In this document: positions 1-10,941 of the stretch, piece by piece
Position numbering within the stretch: the stretch's first letter is position 1
Layout: each line of letters begins with the position of its first letter
Origin: Urechis unicinctus
Taxonomy: Eukaryota; Annelida; Polychaeta; Xenopneusta; Urechidae
DNA length: 64,000 bases
Reading direction: 5' to 3'
Assembly: GCA_034190875.2 (NCBI GenBank)
Contig: CM067344.1
Span: forward strand, 68,943,527-69,007,526
The notes under the pieces: generated by a model
What the model was told of the DNA's origin: nothing
Database searches by the model: none
Seen by the model: the letters and a program-made list of their open reading frames with translations, nothing else
Program-made: the position numbers and the translations under genes

Positions 1-119
1 TTAAGTGAATGAGATGGATTTCTATTTTCATTTCCCGAAACAAAAGTAATTATATGTACAGTATAACCTCATTGAAAGTTCATCAATCGATAATCAACCA
101 ACGTCTTTGTTTACCACAA

Positions 120-342
<223 letters not shown>

Positions 343-396
343 CTACTAGGACAGACAATAATCATAACTCCGCTGTGAGATGTTTGAGGCAACCTC

Positions 397-1599
397 TTAG
401 ATGCGTTGATTTTCCGTATTCCTCGAGACTGACATTTCCTCCATCTTGGTAGCAGTGGTACTTGTTGGACGATGCTGTGTCGTCTTGGTGCAATGTGAGC
501 AGAACATCTTCACGAGAACACGGCGAAACTTAGTTCCCGAGACGCAATACAACAGGAAGTTGATGGCATTATTCAGGTTGTACAGTAAGGACACAATCGT
601 ATAAGCGAAGGAAAGTCGAGCCGAATATTTCACTGTTCCTTGGGGCCAGGCGCCGACACCGTAACCGATGAAATAGATACACGAAGGTAGGGTCAGGAGG
701 AGAAAGCTGATGCTGACAACAACCAACATTACGGTAGTCGAGGTTATTTTCCCGCCACCTTTGATAGAAACGCGCATCTGGTCCGCGCGCATGCGCTGTG
801 ATGCGAGAATTTTGGTGATGATGATGATATTACAACCTGCGATAATTATAACCGGGATGAACGAAGTTAGCGATGAATCTACCCAGAACCAGACCCCAAG
901 GTGAAAGGCCTTTGCCTCAACAGTGTAGTAGCAGATAGACAAGTTTCTGGGGGTGGTCATTATATTCATGGTAAAGAAGTATTGCGCGTTGACAGCCAAA
1001 CAAATCATGGTCACTACGGAAACCGCTATGACCATACGCTTCCTGCTGCATAGCTCTTTACATTTGAAAGGAAACGATACTGACACAGCTCGCTCTACAG
1101 TGAGTAACATTAAGAAGTTGCTAGAGAGATGCTTGAAAAGGTACGTCATGAAGGTATGGAAGGTGCAAGACAAGTGAGAGAATACCCTTATATCCGTCTT
1201 CGCAACTGCCATGAGCCATCGCCTCAGGAGACTGGTATTTAGCCCTCCGGTATCAACCAAGGCTAATGCACTGAGAATAAAGCTGGATGGCGACCGCCTC
1301 AGCGCATCACTCTGTAGAACAAGAAGGGATATAAAATTGCCTATGGTGCCACCAAAAATAAGAAAAGGTGGCACATACATCATGAGGTGATTGTACCACT
1401 TGTATTGCCAGTAATCATTATAACTTGCTGTCGCCACTGACATGTTGATGCTGGGGGAAAGTGGCGCCGGGTCGGTGACGTTCGGAGAAAATATATTCTC
1501 ATTGGTAATAGTTGGGGAAAATATCGAATCATCGCTAAAAGGGGAAGTGAAAAGCATTTCGTTTGTAACATAAGCAGCAGATGTTGTCTGATGGTCCAT
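397..1599 (-). CDS. Class A (rhodopsin-like) GPCR, invertebrate peptide-receptor-like
   Basis: An intact single-exon frame of 400 residues with all seven membrane segments. The N-terminus (1-70) is Ser/Thr/Asn-rich, with several N-glycosylation sequons and a loose FSP repeat. Landmarks are N88 in TM1 (GTIGN), D116 in TM2 (ALALVD), C145 before TM3, an E-R-A triplet at 169-171 in place of DRY, C223 in the second extracellular loop (likely disulfide partner of C145), P249 in TM5, P305 in TM6 (LLTLPSC in place of CWxP), and N347-F-L-L-Y351 in place of NPxxY. A basic KFRR and a Cys-containing tail follow TM7. It should be a plasma-membrane receptor coupled to heterotrimeric G proteins. The pattern resembles the large invertebrate FMRFamide/TRH-receptor-like expansions; the ligand cannot be told. 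The first Met gives a full-length receptor. Related pseudogene fragments lie at 7531 and 8030. Confidence 0.9.
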   Translation of the reverse strand: MDHQTTSAAYVTNEMLFTSPFSDDSIFSPTITNENIFSPNVTDPAPLSPSINMSVATASYNDYWQYKWYNHLMMYVPPFLIFGGTIGNFISLLVLQSDALRRSPSSFILSALALVDTGGLNTSLLRRWLMAVAKTDIRVFSHLSCTFHTFMTYLFKHLSSNFLMLLTVERAVSVSFPFKCKELCSRKRMVIAVSVVTMICLAVNAQYFFTMNIMTTPRNLSICYYTVEAKAFHLGVWFWVDSSLTSFIPVIIIAGCNIIIITKILASQRMRADQMRVSIKGGGKITSTTVMLVVVSISFLLLTLPSCIYFIGYGVGAWPQGTVKYSARLSFAYTIVSLLYNLNNAINFLLYCVSGTKFRRVLVKMFCSHCTKTTQHRPTSTTATKMEEMSVSRNTENQRI

Positions 1600-4500
1600 G
1601 TTTCTTATGGGTGATGGCGTAGAAACGGCTCCCTCGGTTTCTATGGAAGAAATCGCCCTGTCAAACAGAAAGGTGTTTTTAGATCATAATGGAATGCCAG
1701 ATTTGTCATTGTGAGTAGACCGATGGTATTGTACACGGAAATTAACCAATTTCGAATACTGAAAATGCGAGATAGTTAGCAGGCAACTATGCACATTTGA
1801 TAATTGTTGTGTGACTATAATGCCGCTGTGATAATGTGGGTTGTGATTGTCTTGTATTGTGGCGTCAACTGTTTGCTACATACAGAAGCTGTTGTAGCCC
1901 CCTGATGAATGTTCGATAGTTTGTCCAAATTAACTACATATTTCTAAGCTTTGCTTCCACATTTTCCCTTTCCAAAGAGCGACATATCTCAACAGTTTGT
2001 ATAGAGCGCTCCCTCAAGCCTCTGCACGAGCAAAAATGTGAAAAAGCCACCTATTGGGCGCCGTGCGTTGTTTTGTCATAGCGTCCCTTAAAACCACGAG
2101 TAAACTCGAAGTTGTGGAAGCCTCGTCCAATCAGAGGACTCCATATCTTAAACAGATGCCGACCCTGAGACGTCAGATCAACAATCCAATGTATGTTTGT
2201 CATTTCATAGTATCATCGCCTGATGACGGCGTTGTATTTCATGTATAATTTCATAATCGCCACACAGCTTGGCGAAGCTATAAACTCTATGCTTGAGATC
2301 TTCACATGTCCCTGGCAAGCCAACAAATGTTAAAGTTTACCCTAGGCCAGTTCCCTCGCTATAGAAGTAGTTGACAATCATATATCACCATCTACAGCGC
2401 GGACATTAAAGATCGAGAATAGTAAACGACGCGGACGCTGCGAGAGGCAACCTGCTTTCGATAGATCTACCCCGGGTAATTAATCTAGTTGACATTTATT
2501 TCATATTGTAGTTGGTGGTTTTGGTATTTATAAGCCTGTGTCCGACGTTTTTTGGCAGCGGAAAGGCTCTTTGAAACGACATTTTTCACCCTTTTATCAA
2601 TCGCAATGACGTCGGCCCGGTATCCCATGTGCTTTAGTTTATATCATGGTAGCGCCACCTAACGATTGCAGTGTATAACAATGAGATGGCTGCGTCGGGA
2701 AAAGTTAGTTCGCTTTCGTTATGATTCATTTTGTTTCTTCATAACACTGATTAGTACGACGCTTCAGTGAATATTGACAACCGGTAACATCCGGTAATAG
2801 CGCGTAGAGCTCATGTCGTGGGCATAACATATCCTCTAGCTTTCTACTGATCCTCCAACGACTTCAATCATCTAAGCAACGTATAAGAAGGGGAGGCATA
2901 TGCCTGTTAAATAATGGGAAAGAGAATTATCGATAGTGTAGTCTCCTTCCAATTAAAATTAAACCAAATAACTAATATGGAGATAGCGCAGTATCTAATT
3001 GGTTTCCCACTTAAACATGCTCGGAAATGGAAGATAGACTAACGAAACCGCTTTAAGTTGGCTAAAATAACAGGGGACCCTCTGTTGTCTTAAGACATCA
3101 AAATCTAAAGGGCCATCGGTCCCTGCGCCCGTGCATCCCCATCAGAACAAATGTTTGCCAAATTGATTCTAGAAAATATATTTGGACTTGAAAGATAAAT
3201 TGTAGGGAAAATATAAAATTCATATTCTTAGTAGAACATAGATCCTGAACAAAATATCCTGTCGTGTAATAAGGTTCGTACATTAACTTAGCTCCAATAA
3301 TTTTTTCGATATAAATGTAGAGAGTTAATGGCTCATTACTGTATGTATGTGTAGCTATAATTCCTCGTTGTCGTATGTATGGATTATTTCAGACTTAGTT
3401 CAGCGAGTTTAGGAGATGCCAATTGGCCCGTTTATTTATACAGGCGTACGACATTTTACATTCAGTACCTTATAAATTCATCCAGAAGCAATCCTCGTTG
3501 TCAACATTTGCAAACGCATAAGCGCATTAAAATCAAGAAATATTTCGATAGAGATGTGAAAATGATCGATAATATTTTTCTATTGGTCTATACAAAGGAT
3601 CGATTGTCCCGGCGCTAAAAACAAACCGTTTACTTTTGACTGACTATACCCGGGGACTATACCACCGAATACACATAGTCTAATATCGCAATCAGCAGTT
3701 TTTGTGTCGCTACGATGGCAGCGATCTTAATTTCTCTTTCAGAGATGATATAAAACTCTACCGTTTCTGAATGTATTTGGAATCAGTAACCATAAGTATT
3801 CTGGAACGAACAGCTGACATGACGTTCTAAACCGTCAAATGTGAATTTCATTGAGTAGATTATAGACTCAATATCGATACAGTTGCTCTGTATTGTAAAG
3901 TTCATTCAATGTTTCTGAGATATTTCCTTTCCATATTTGTGCAACAGAGATACAAAGATATGGAAGTTTGAAACTCATGTGAATTCGTCCTTTAATACAG
4001 ATACCTCATCTAAAGGGAACCTTTTGTTTGCTTTATAAGCTCAAAATGGTATCTACACATTTTAACAGAATTATTTTCTTTCAATCCATCGTTAATTTGG
4101 CAAAATGATCTTAAAACCACTCACCTGATTCTACGGATCCTATATATTGTGACGCCGAACTTTTACTAGAGCGGATGTAGTTTTCACTCTCTGTGCAGCC
4201 CAATGCCCCAGTGATCAAGTTCTTACCTGCCCTCAGAACCAAAGCCCAATGCTTGGCTAGAACGTCATGATTGAGTTATATTGATAGCCAGGGGTGGCAG
4301 CAGATTGGGTGTTATATAACAAACAAGTCTGTATATTTGATTTTGCTTTTGATATGATGACGTGAATGAAGTAAGTGCTAGTTTATTGTTGCTGTATTTG
4401 TGTCCTAATTGCCTGATTGCAGCAGCATCGCCTTGGCACTTCGAGTTACTGTCACAAATATCGATTCAGTATTGATTTCGGAAATGAGGGTTCTGTTACA

Positions 4501-4655
4501 ACCACCGCAAACGAGGTACTTTACCTGACCTCCTTGCTTTGGAAGGACACCGTTAAGCAAAGAGACCTCTTAATTCGTGGAAATTTGCCTTGAATGCATA
4601 TTAGTCCAATTGACTTCAGGTTAGTTGATTACGTAGGGTATGCACCAAATGGGCT
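1600..4655. other. Intergenic, no gene seen
   Basis: About 3 kb upstream of the GPCR. Short open frames here show no recognisable motif. The only structure noted is a dispersed-repeat copy at 2045-2150. The GPCR promoter should lie just after 1600, but no TATA box or initiator can be assigned with confidence. Confidence 0.5.
2045..2150 (+). repeat. Dispersed repeat copy, also at 38170
   Basis: This matches 38170-38270 in the same orientation, sharing blocks such as TTGTCAYAGCGTCYCTTAAA and CCAATCAGARG, with point differences and small indels. It is probably a fragment of an old non-autonomous element. The core contains a CCAAT box, which may be incidental. Confidence 0.5.
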
Positions 4656-4800
4656 CCCAGTGGGCACAACACGTGGAATCCACGTGGAAATCATGTGGAT
4701 TTTTGGTGAATTGGTGGATCCACGTGTTTTCACGTGATATCCACGTGGATTCCACGAGTATTAATCACGTGGAATTGACGTGTCAAAAACACGTGGAAAA
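4656..4800 (+). repeat. Left terminal inverted repeat with CACGTG array
   Basis: At least seven CACGTG or near-CACGTG sites fall in 145 bp, several within longer palindromes (CCACGTGG). It pairs in inverted orientation with 7310-7440. Regularly repeated palindromes next to a transposon end usually bind the element's own transposase; that role is inferred. Confidence 0.75.
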
Positions 4801-5059
4801 GACGTGTATTTTAGGACCCATTTGTAAATTATTATTTAAATATTCTTTTTTTCAGTTTATACCAGAAATATGGCCATGTGTTAACTTGACAGCCCCTGCT
4901 AGGCTTGTGCTAGATATGCCAAGATATAGTGGGTTTCACAACTTTTGGTGCTATCAATCTATGAGCTATGGGGATGATGACGGTTTTTGGCTTTCAACTG
5001 CTTAGTTACTATCGTGACAGGGGTCTCCTGGAATAATGAGTCGAAATTCAGGTGAGATA

Positions 5060-5165
5060 CTCTCCAAACGTAGGCGAGGTTCGAACCCGTGACCTGCTGG
5101 TCCGTGGTGGATACCCCACCGGGGGTTAACCGCTAACCGCTGATTGGCGCGATTTGCTGCAGTTT
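5060..5165 (-). repeat. tRNA-derived SINE-like sequence
   Basis: On the minus strand a box-A-like CAGCGGTTAGCGG is followed about 55 bp on by GGGTTCGAACC, a perfect pol III box B / T-loop. The spacing fits a tRNA-type internal promoter. No clean cloverleaf closes, so this is a SINE head or tRNA relic and not a functional tRNA gene. Confidence 0.5.
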
Positions 5166-5489
5166 TGGAAAGTTGAGAATTCATTTGCTATATTTTTGAC
5201 AGTTTCTAAGTTTACAAGTGAGTCATATTCAAATGTTATTCTTTCAATGAAAATAAGTTTACTCAAGTAGCTGTACAAAAACTGCTTGCCGTATATAATG
5301 TCTTCATGGTTTATCATTTTATGCTCATTGGTGCATGAAACCTGTATTATCGCTCTCAGCAAAGTGCCAGCCGTTGCAGCTAGTTAGTTGCAGCGGAAAG
5401 GCTGTAGGCACGCCTCGTGGTTTTTTGGAGGCTTGCTCCTTAATACACCACAACCATCTTATACACACGCCATGGTTCATCTGTTGACT

Positions 5490-5695
5490 GTTCCTCCATC
5501 TCACAGTCATCGTTCATCTGTCAGTCCATCTCACAGTTATCGTTCATCTGTCAGTCCATCTCACAGTCATCGTTCATCAGTCAGTCCATCTCACAGTCAT
5601 CGTTCATCTGTCAGTCCGTTCCACACGGTCGTCATCGCTCATTTGTCACTCAGTCCCACAGTCATGGCTCATCTGTCACTCATTCTAGCAGTCGT
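5490..5695 (+). repeat. 30-bp minisatellite
   Basis: Five clear copies and two degenerate copies of a 30-bp unit around CATCTCACAGTCATCGTTCA. As 30 is divisible by three, it yields an open Ser/His/Arg-rich frame that need not be coding. It sits inside the TIR element, upstream of the DUF4806-like exons. Confidence 0.85.
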
Positions 5696-5857
5696 CGGTT
5701 GAGCAATGATGGTTTTCCTTTAACATAAGTGCACATTTGTGAATATTTTCTTTAAATATTTTCTCTGTTTTAATGCTGCTATTGAGAAAGGTATTATTTA
5801 TGAGTTTGTAGTCAGCAGCATAGTAATTGAACACTGCATAATTTGTTTGTGCACAGG

Positions 5858-6584
5858 TCTTCAGGAGCGCTGAAGCTTGTGCAGATGAACAGCACTGAGG
5901 AACTTCAACATTTAAATGTGCAGTTTATGAACAACCAGAGAAAGAATTTGTGGGTATGTAAAATTGCAGTTTTTTTAAGGAGTGGGCATTAGATCTAATG
6001 AACAGCAATGAAATATTTTCCAAATGTCACATTTTTGTGTCAGTTTCAGAAGTGTATGAAAATCATTGTGCAGTGTCCGGGATATGATGAACGATTTGAC
6101 AAGCAGGTGAGATTCTCTATGTATATGTATATGTATATGATGTAAATCCATGATCCAAACAACTTGCACTTATGCATTTTGTCTGAATTGGCTATGTTTA
6201 AGAAATTTTCATGCACCAATTGTATTCATTCAGACATATTGCTTGCAGATTAATCACTAATTCCCTGCAGTGCAAGCTTAACATGAACGGGTCAGGTGAC
6301 AAAGCCAGCTTTGAGAAAATGGCACTCTGCAAATTAATTGTCGGTAGGTTCACCATTGGCTAATTACTTGGAAGTCCAGGATAGTTTTTGATTTTAATGA
6401 TACACAATAAATAATGAGAGTCAGTTGTACGATGTATGAAATTAGATAGCTTATATTGTCCTCTTTGTACTGTGCAGAAAGTGTAGTGAAGAGTCATGGG
6501 TTCACCGAGGCTGCTGTTAATGTCTTTCTAGCCAACCGACTAAGGAATGCACCCAAGAGAAGTTTAAATATTGCCTATTGGTAA
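5858..6584 (+). CDS. Spliced DUF4806-like gene, 3' portion (4 exons)
   Basis: Four short exons join in frame with GT-AG introns: 5858-5953 (acceptor may instead be 5864), 6044-6106, 6271-6343 and 6478-6584, ending in TAA. The first two junctions are phase 0 and the third phase 1. About 110 residues result. Key blocks are STEELQHLN in exon 1, FQKCMKIIVQCPGYDERF in exon 2, KLNMNGSGDKASFEKM in exon 3, and a final LANRLRNAPKR. The layout (E/L-rich helix, short hydrophobic exon, N-x-x-G-x-G-x-K-x-x-F, hydrophobic helix, terminal WLRNA.R-like block) resembles my recollection of DUF4806, a domain of unknown function common in cnidarians and arthropods. The 5' end is not found; a possible earlier exon begins after the acceptor at 4853. 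Lying between the TIRs implies it belongs to, or was captured by, that element. Splicing is predicted only. Confidence 0.5.
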
Positions 6585-6640
6585 TGATTGTTGATTTACT
6601 CACACATTTATATTTTTCATAGATTTGACTAGATCGTTTA

Positions 6641-6964
6641 CTTAAAGAGCCACTTACATGCAAAATTCAAATTTGTGTTGTCATCTAATTATGAAGATGA
6701 TTTTGTGACATTTTGACAACAGTATGACTAAGATGTCATAACTGGTTGCCGAGATATTACCGATCAAACTCGCAGACTTTCCTGTATGAAGTCATCAAAC
6801 TCATTCACTCACTTTTGTTTAGTGGTTTACTGATGAAAGCCATTTACCCAGACGAATTTGACTGATTTGTGTCAATTAGGTGACGTCACCCAGAAAGTCA
6901 CTTAAAAATTACCATCAAAATGCGATAACAAAAATTCGGTTTTGCATTTCAGTGGCCTTTTAAG
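6641..6964. mobile_element. Nested 324-bp MITE with TA target duplication
   Basis: The ends are imperfect inverted repeats of about 28 bp: CTTAAAGAGCCACTTACATG at the left and, read on the minus strand, CTTAAAAGGCCACTGAAATG at the right. The dinucleotide TA flanks both sides. The interior is AT-rich and non-coding, with TGACGTCACC near 6883. Size, TIRs and TA duplication fit a Tc1/mariner-type non-autonomous element inserted downstream of the DUF4806-like stop codon. Confidence 0.7.
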
Positions 6965-7309
6965 TACATTTTATAAATTGCATTTTATTAGGGTGAAAGT
7001 AAATCATGTTATATCTGTGTATATTCATGATGCTCATGCATGTAGTGACCGGTTTAATGTGTTTCATGAACAAACCTGCCTTTTTCCACTAATTTGTTGC
7101 CTTTGTATATTGACATTTGCTCGTAATGTTTAAAACATGTTTAATATTGTTATTTGTGATCATGTAGCACTTATAGTTGGATATTTGTGAGAAATAAATG
7201 TACTTGGTTCAATGATCTTGTGAAATATATTAAAAAACAAAAAATTGACTAAAGAGGAAGTAAAAACCACCTGAATACAGATATTTTGTATCGTTGAATT
7301 TAGGTGGAA

Positions 7310-7440
7310 GAGCACACGTGTTTTCCACGTGTCCATATCCACGTGAATTCAACTTGCCTTTTACGCGTATTATCTACGTGAATTACACTAGTTTCTCCAC
7401 GTATTTTCCACGTGGATTCCACGTGTTGTGCCCACTGGGC
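7310..7440 (-). repeat. Right terminal inverted repeat with CACGTG array
   Basis: The inverted partner of 4656-4800. It ends GTGCCCACTGGG and contains CACGTG sites and decayed variants (TACGTG, CACGTA, ACGCGT). It lies about 90 bp from the truncated edge of a GPCR pseudogene fragment. Confidence 0.75.
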
Positions 7441-7530
7441 TGTTTGTACTGACCATTGTACAATATTATCATTATCAGAAGTTGTGCAATATTGCAAAAT
7501 GATAGATTATTTTAGTAAAAATAGCTGTGA

Positions 7531-7796
7531 ATCCGTCTTCGCTACTGCCATGAGCCAACGCCTCAGGAGATTGGTATTTAGCCCTCCGGTATCAACCAAG
7601 GCTAATGCACTGAGAACAAAGCTGGCGACCCCCTCAGCGCATCACTCTGTAGGATAAAAAGGGTTATGACATTGCCTATGGTGCCACCAAAAATAAGAAA
7701 ATCCTGAGGTGATTCTACCACCTGTATTGCCAGTAATCATTATAACTATCTGTCGCCACTGACATAGTGCTGATACAAGGGGAAAGAGGCGCCGAA
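7531..7796 (-). pseudogene. GPCR pseudogene fragment (N-terminus to TM2)
   Basis: Closely matches 1191-1470 of the intact GPCR on the same strand, covering the late N-terminal domain, TM1 and TM2, with small deletions (several bases in the TM1/TM2 loop and upstream of TM1). It begins abruptly at 7531, near the right end of the TIR element. No full frame survives. Confidence 0.85.
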
Positions 7797-8029
7797 TAAG
7801 AACATGTATGCTATACAGGTGGATTTTCAGGGTTGCGTAGACAACCAAAGCTTTGGCGTCTTTATCTGTTCAAAGTTGGCATGATGTGTCACACCGGCTT
7901 TGTGTAATCATCTCATCTATTATGTTTTTTTAACATTCAAATCCTTGTTTTAGGTAAGAAACTTCTGTTGTTTATGCTGCTTCAACAACAAGCTTAGTGG
8001 CTACTAAATAAGGTGAATTCATACCCATG

Positions 8030-8205
8030 AGAGTGATAGATACTATGGATAAAGCCAATGCAATTCTCTTCTTGGTTCATAAATGCTTGCGTTTGAAAGG
8101 GGTAGTGACTGCTACAGCCCGTTTTATTGTTAGAAGCATCAAGATGTTGCTGGAGAGATGTCCAAAGAGACAGGTTAAAACAAATGGAAATTGCAAGAAA
8201 TATCA
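8030..8205 (-). pseudogene. GPCR pseudogene fragment (TM3 to TM4)
   Basis: Minus-strand translation gives HLSSNILMLLTIKRAV, matching [16 protein letters not shown] of the intact receptor across TM3 and the ERA motif, then a stop codon in the second intracellular loop and a TM4-like stretch. It lies on the 5' side (minus strand) of the 7531 fragment, so the order is the reverse of the intact gene. The two fragments may come from two tandem paralogues. Confidence 0.8.
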
Positions 8206-9414
8206 GCGAGAGCTCTTACATCCACAGAGGCCACCGCGGTAAGCCAATGACGCAGTAGGCCTGTATTCAGCAGCCCAATGTCAATTTTGTCGTTAAAAAA
8301 ATAACAATTCTCTATGCCTAAAGTCAACCAATTTCAAATTGTTTGATATCTGCAACTATTTGGCACCTGGCTACAATTACGACAAATATTTGAAAGCGCA
8401 CTATTGCGGCGTAAACAAAGTCTGTTTTCCTTGAATGGGTCACGCTGGATCGGTTGAACCACAGTGAGCTACCTTCTCACGCTGACTTTTATAGTTCGCT
8501 TCGTAATGAAAACATTAGCGAAGCGGACTATGTAGAATGCCAGCGTGCATGGGAGTCTGAGGGGATGGCCTGCTTTAAGGACTATTCGAAATACTACAAT
8601 AATATTGATGTAGTCCCATTACTCGAGGCCTTGGAAAAGCACAGTCGATTTGACATTGAACTACATGTTCCCGGATCTGGATTGCTGAAAAATGAGGATC
8701 TCTGTTGGCTCATCAAGAATAACATTGTGGGTGGGCCAAACTATGCGGTGGTATAGTAGGCTATGATGCTAACGCCTTGTATCTTTACGTCTTAGCTCAA
8801 GAAATGCCAAGTGGTCATCCAGTCAGTAGAGTTGCTCCGAATTTTACACCTGTCACCACAGATCGCCGCCTCATAGCATTGGAGTGGTTGGATTTTGTGG
8901 CCCACGCTGACCGCAGCCACATCCGTAAACAACGCAATCATTTTGAGAAGCGTTTTGATGCACTACGGTTGCCTGTGGATGGTTGGTGCGTCCAAAGCCA
9001 AACCAGCTACTCATTTCGTGATTGCTACCGGCATGGTCCTCCGTGCACTGTCAAGGCACACAATTTAACCCGAGACAAACCCATGGCAGACTTGTTGATA
9101 GAGACCCGCGAAAACATGGCTTACTCGAGAAAATTGCGCCATGTTGTGGTGGAGCAGTGGGAATGTGAATGGCGAAACCAGAGGCGACAATGCCCCTTGG
9201 CGAAAGCTTTCCTTAAAACCAGACCCGTTCCACCTCTACCTTGAATAACCCAAAAGGAAATACTCAGCCGTGTCAGAGATGGGTCTTTCGTTGGTATATG
9301 GAAGTGGATCTTTATGTACCAGATGATTTCAAAGACCACTTCCAAGAAATGCCACCCATCTTCAAACATATAAATATCTGCCGGGAAGATATCGGGCCTG
9401 TCATGGCCAACAAC

Positions 9415-9558
9415 GTAAAATAATTACGGTATGACCCTTCATTTGAGAGTCAGCGAATGATTATTGTTTTCCAAATCTTAAATGGTATATGAAAAAAAGT
9501 GCTGTAATATCTAAATTAAGTACATTCTCATATCCGGTGGTTTTATGTCTTGATGTAG
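9415..9558 (+). other. Predicted intron in polymerase relic
   Basis: Donor GTAAAATA after an AAC codon and acceptor TGATGTAG before AAACAGCGA join two polymerase blocks in phase 0. The 144 nt between them is AT-rich and has stops. An intron is unusual for a Polinton-type polymerase and suggests residence in the host nucleus. Confidence 0.5.
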
Positions 9559-9721
9559 AAACAGCGACCATGGAGGTCCTTTATCGGCAGTTATAGAGGC
9601 GAAAAACTATTACTGGCCACTTCACTATCAAAATGGTATTTAAACCATTGTTTGGTAGTGGAATATTTTACGATGCCAAATGTAGTATTTATCAAAATTT
9701 CATTATTTTCTTCATTGTGTA

Positions 9722-9750
9722 CGTGTGTGTGTGTGTGGGTGGGGGGGGGT

Positions 9751-9790
<40 letters not shown>
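9722..9790 (+). repeat. (GT)n followed by poly-G tract
   Basis: A short GT run grades into about 55 bases of almost pure G with two T interruptions. It follows a sequence also present at 10873-10940, where the same seed has instead expanded to (TG)n. Confidence 0.95.
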
Positions 9791-9791
<1 letters not shown>

Positions 9792-10404
9792 GGTGTGGGC
9801 GTCCTACAAACCAAACCAAACATCGCACCCTAAAAGTTTCGCATCCTAAATGAACGCTATGACTCCACATATGAAGTGGAAATAGTCAAAGCTTCAATCA
9901 AGTTAAACTTATCGCATCATATTGGCTTCTTTGTTTACCAATATGCAAAGTTAAGAATGCTGGAGTTTTACTTTGAATTTGTTGCTAAATATGTGGATAG
10001 GTGTGGTTTCGAGTATTGTGAAATGGACACCGAATCTGCATATTTGCCAATTCGGGTCGATGTTTGGAAGAGGTGGTCAAACCTGACTTAAAAGAGTCAT
10101 TTGACCGTGAATGGGATCAATGGATGCCAGCTGTCACTTGTCAGGTTCACCGTGAGGAGTGAATGCCAGGTGTAGCGGTCAAGTTTGGGTTAATCAACCG
10201 TGCTGTCTCGAGCGTCAAAAATGTGACAAACGTATGTATCATTCATGAAAAAGGTTAAAAAAATCTACAAAAATTCTCTTCGTTGGAGATGGTCTTTATG
10301 AGCCCACGAATATCTTTTAGAACCTTTCTTGCGTCATTAATCCATGCATCCCGAATCCTCTCCCCTTTCTTATATTGCCGTGGTTTATACATAACCTTTG
10401 ACTA

Positions 10405-10612
10405 TATAAACCAGGTCCTGGTATGCATTCTGGCACTTTGGCGACCATAGCGTATTCTTAGCCTTCATCCTTTAGACACCTCCTCTTAACATGGCATAGT
10501 GTGGGGCTGCCGTCGTTTCAAAACCATCAATAAATTGGCGATGATAGCTTGCAAATCCTAGATAGCTACGAAGCTCCCTTTCTCTCTTGGGTGCCTCCCA
10601 CTCCCGGAGAAC
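10405..10612 (-). pseudogene. Ty3/gypsy reverse transcriptase fragment
   Basis: Minus-strand translation gives ELRSYLGFASYHRQFIDGF, the conserved joint between the RT thumb and RNase H of Ty3/gypsy Pol, followed by a stop and LWSPKCQNAYQDL (W-x-x-x-C-Q-x-A-F-like). About 70 residues survive. It abuts the second polymerase fragment exactly at 10612 and lies on the opposite strand. Confidence 0.75.
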
Positions 10613-10941
10613 TGGAGGTCCTTAATCGGCAGTTACAGAGGCGAAAAACTATTACTGGCCACTTCACTATCAAAATGGTATTTAAACCATTGTTTTGTAG
10701 TCACACGAATTTACCAAGCTGGTGAATACAAACCAAAGGCCTGCTTTCGTCAATATGCAGAACGTGTGTCAAATGCTGGGTAAATTTTTTAATTTATTCA
10801 TTGTTTTGTAATATGATTTAATTCATTATTTCATGATGGTTTATCTACTTAGTGTATTTTATTATTATTTTATAGCTGGAATATTTTACGATACAAAATG
10901 TAGTATCAATCAAACTTTCATTATTTTCTTCATTGTGTATG

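Larger units (their letters stand above)
4656..7440. mobile_element. TIR element with CACGTG-array ends (2.8 kb)
   Basis: The left end starts CCCAGTGGGCACAACACGTG and the right end, read on the minus strand, begins with the same bases. Identity holds for about 33 bp. Both ends then run about 130-150 bp inward as dense arrays of CCACGTGG/CACGTG palindromes that are similar in composition but no longer collinear. A possible 2-bp target duplication (CT) flanks it. Inside lie a spliced DUF4806-like gene, a tRNA-like SINE, a 30-bp minisatellite and a nested MITE. This is the architecture of a cut-and-paste DNA transposon with subterminal protein-binding repeats. I recognise no transposase, so the superfamily is unknown. 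Confidence 0.7.
8293..10165 (+). pseudogene. Family-B DNA polymerase relic (DNA_pol_B_2, Polinton-like)
   Basis: Successive blocks match protein-primed family-B polymerases of Polinton-type or related animal elements. They are an exonuclease-side block (LAPGYNYDKYLKA), a YNNIDVVPLLEALEK block, VGYDANALYL (motif A region), a VVEQWECEW block, a DHFQEMPPIFK...REDIGP block, a GSYRGEKLLLAT block, and IGFFVYQYAKLRMLEFY followed by EMDTES (motif C, DTES in place of DTDS). It is broken by a frameshift near 8432, a stop and missing segment at 8755, TGA at 9242, a frameshift near 9295, and a gap plus poly-G tract at 9655-9835. A well-formed 144-nt phase-0 intron is predicted at 9415-9558. It cannot encode an active enzyme. 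No other Polinton genes (integrase, protease, ATPase, capsid) were seen nearby. Confidence 0.85.

Noticed and set aside
9570-9660. Reading the 9570/10612 repeat as gypsy reverse transcriptase on the minus strand
   Set aside because: The plus strand gives an uninterrupted polymerase-B block (GSYRGEKLLLAT...), which explains the sequence better; only 10405-10612 is kept as gypsy.
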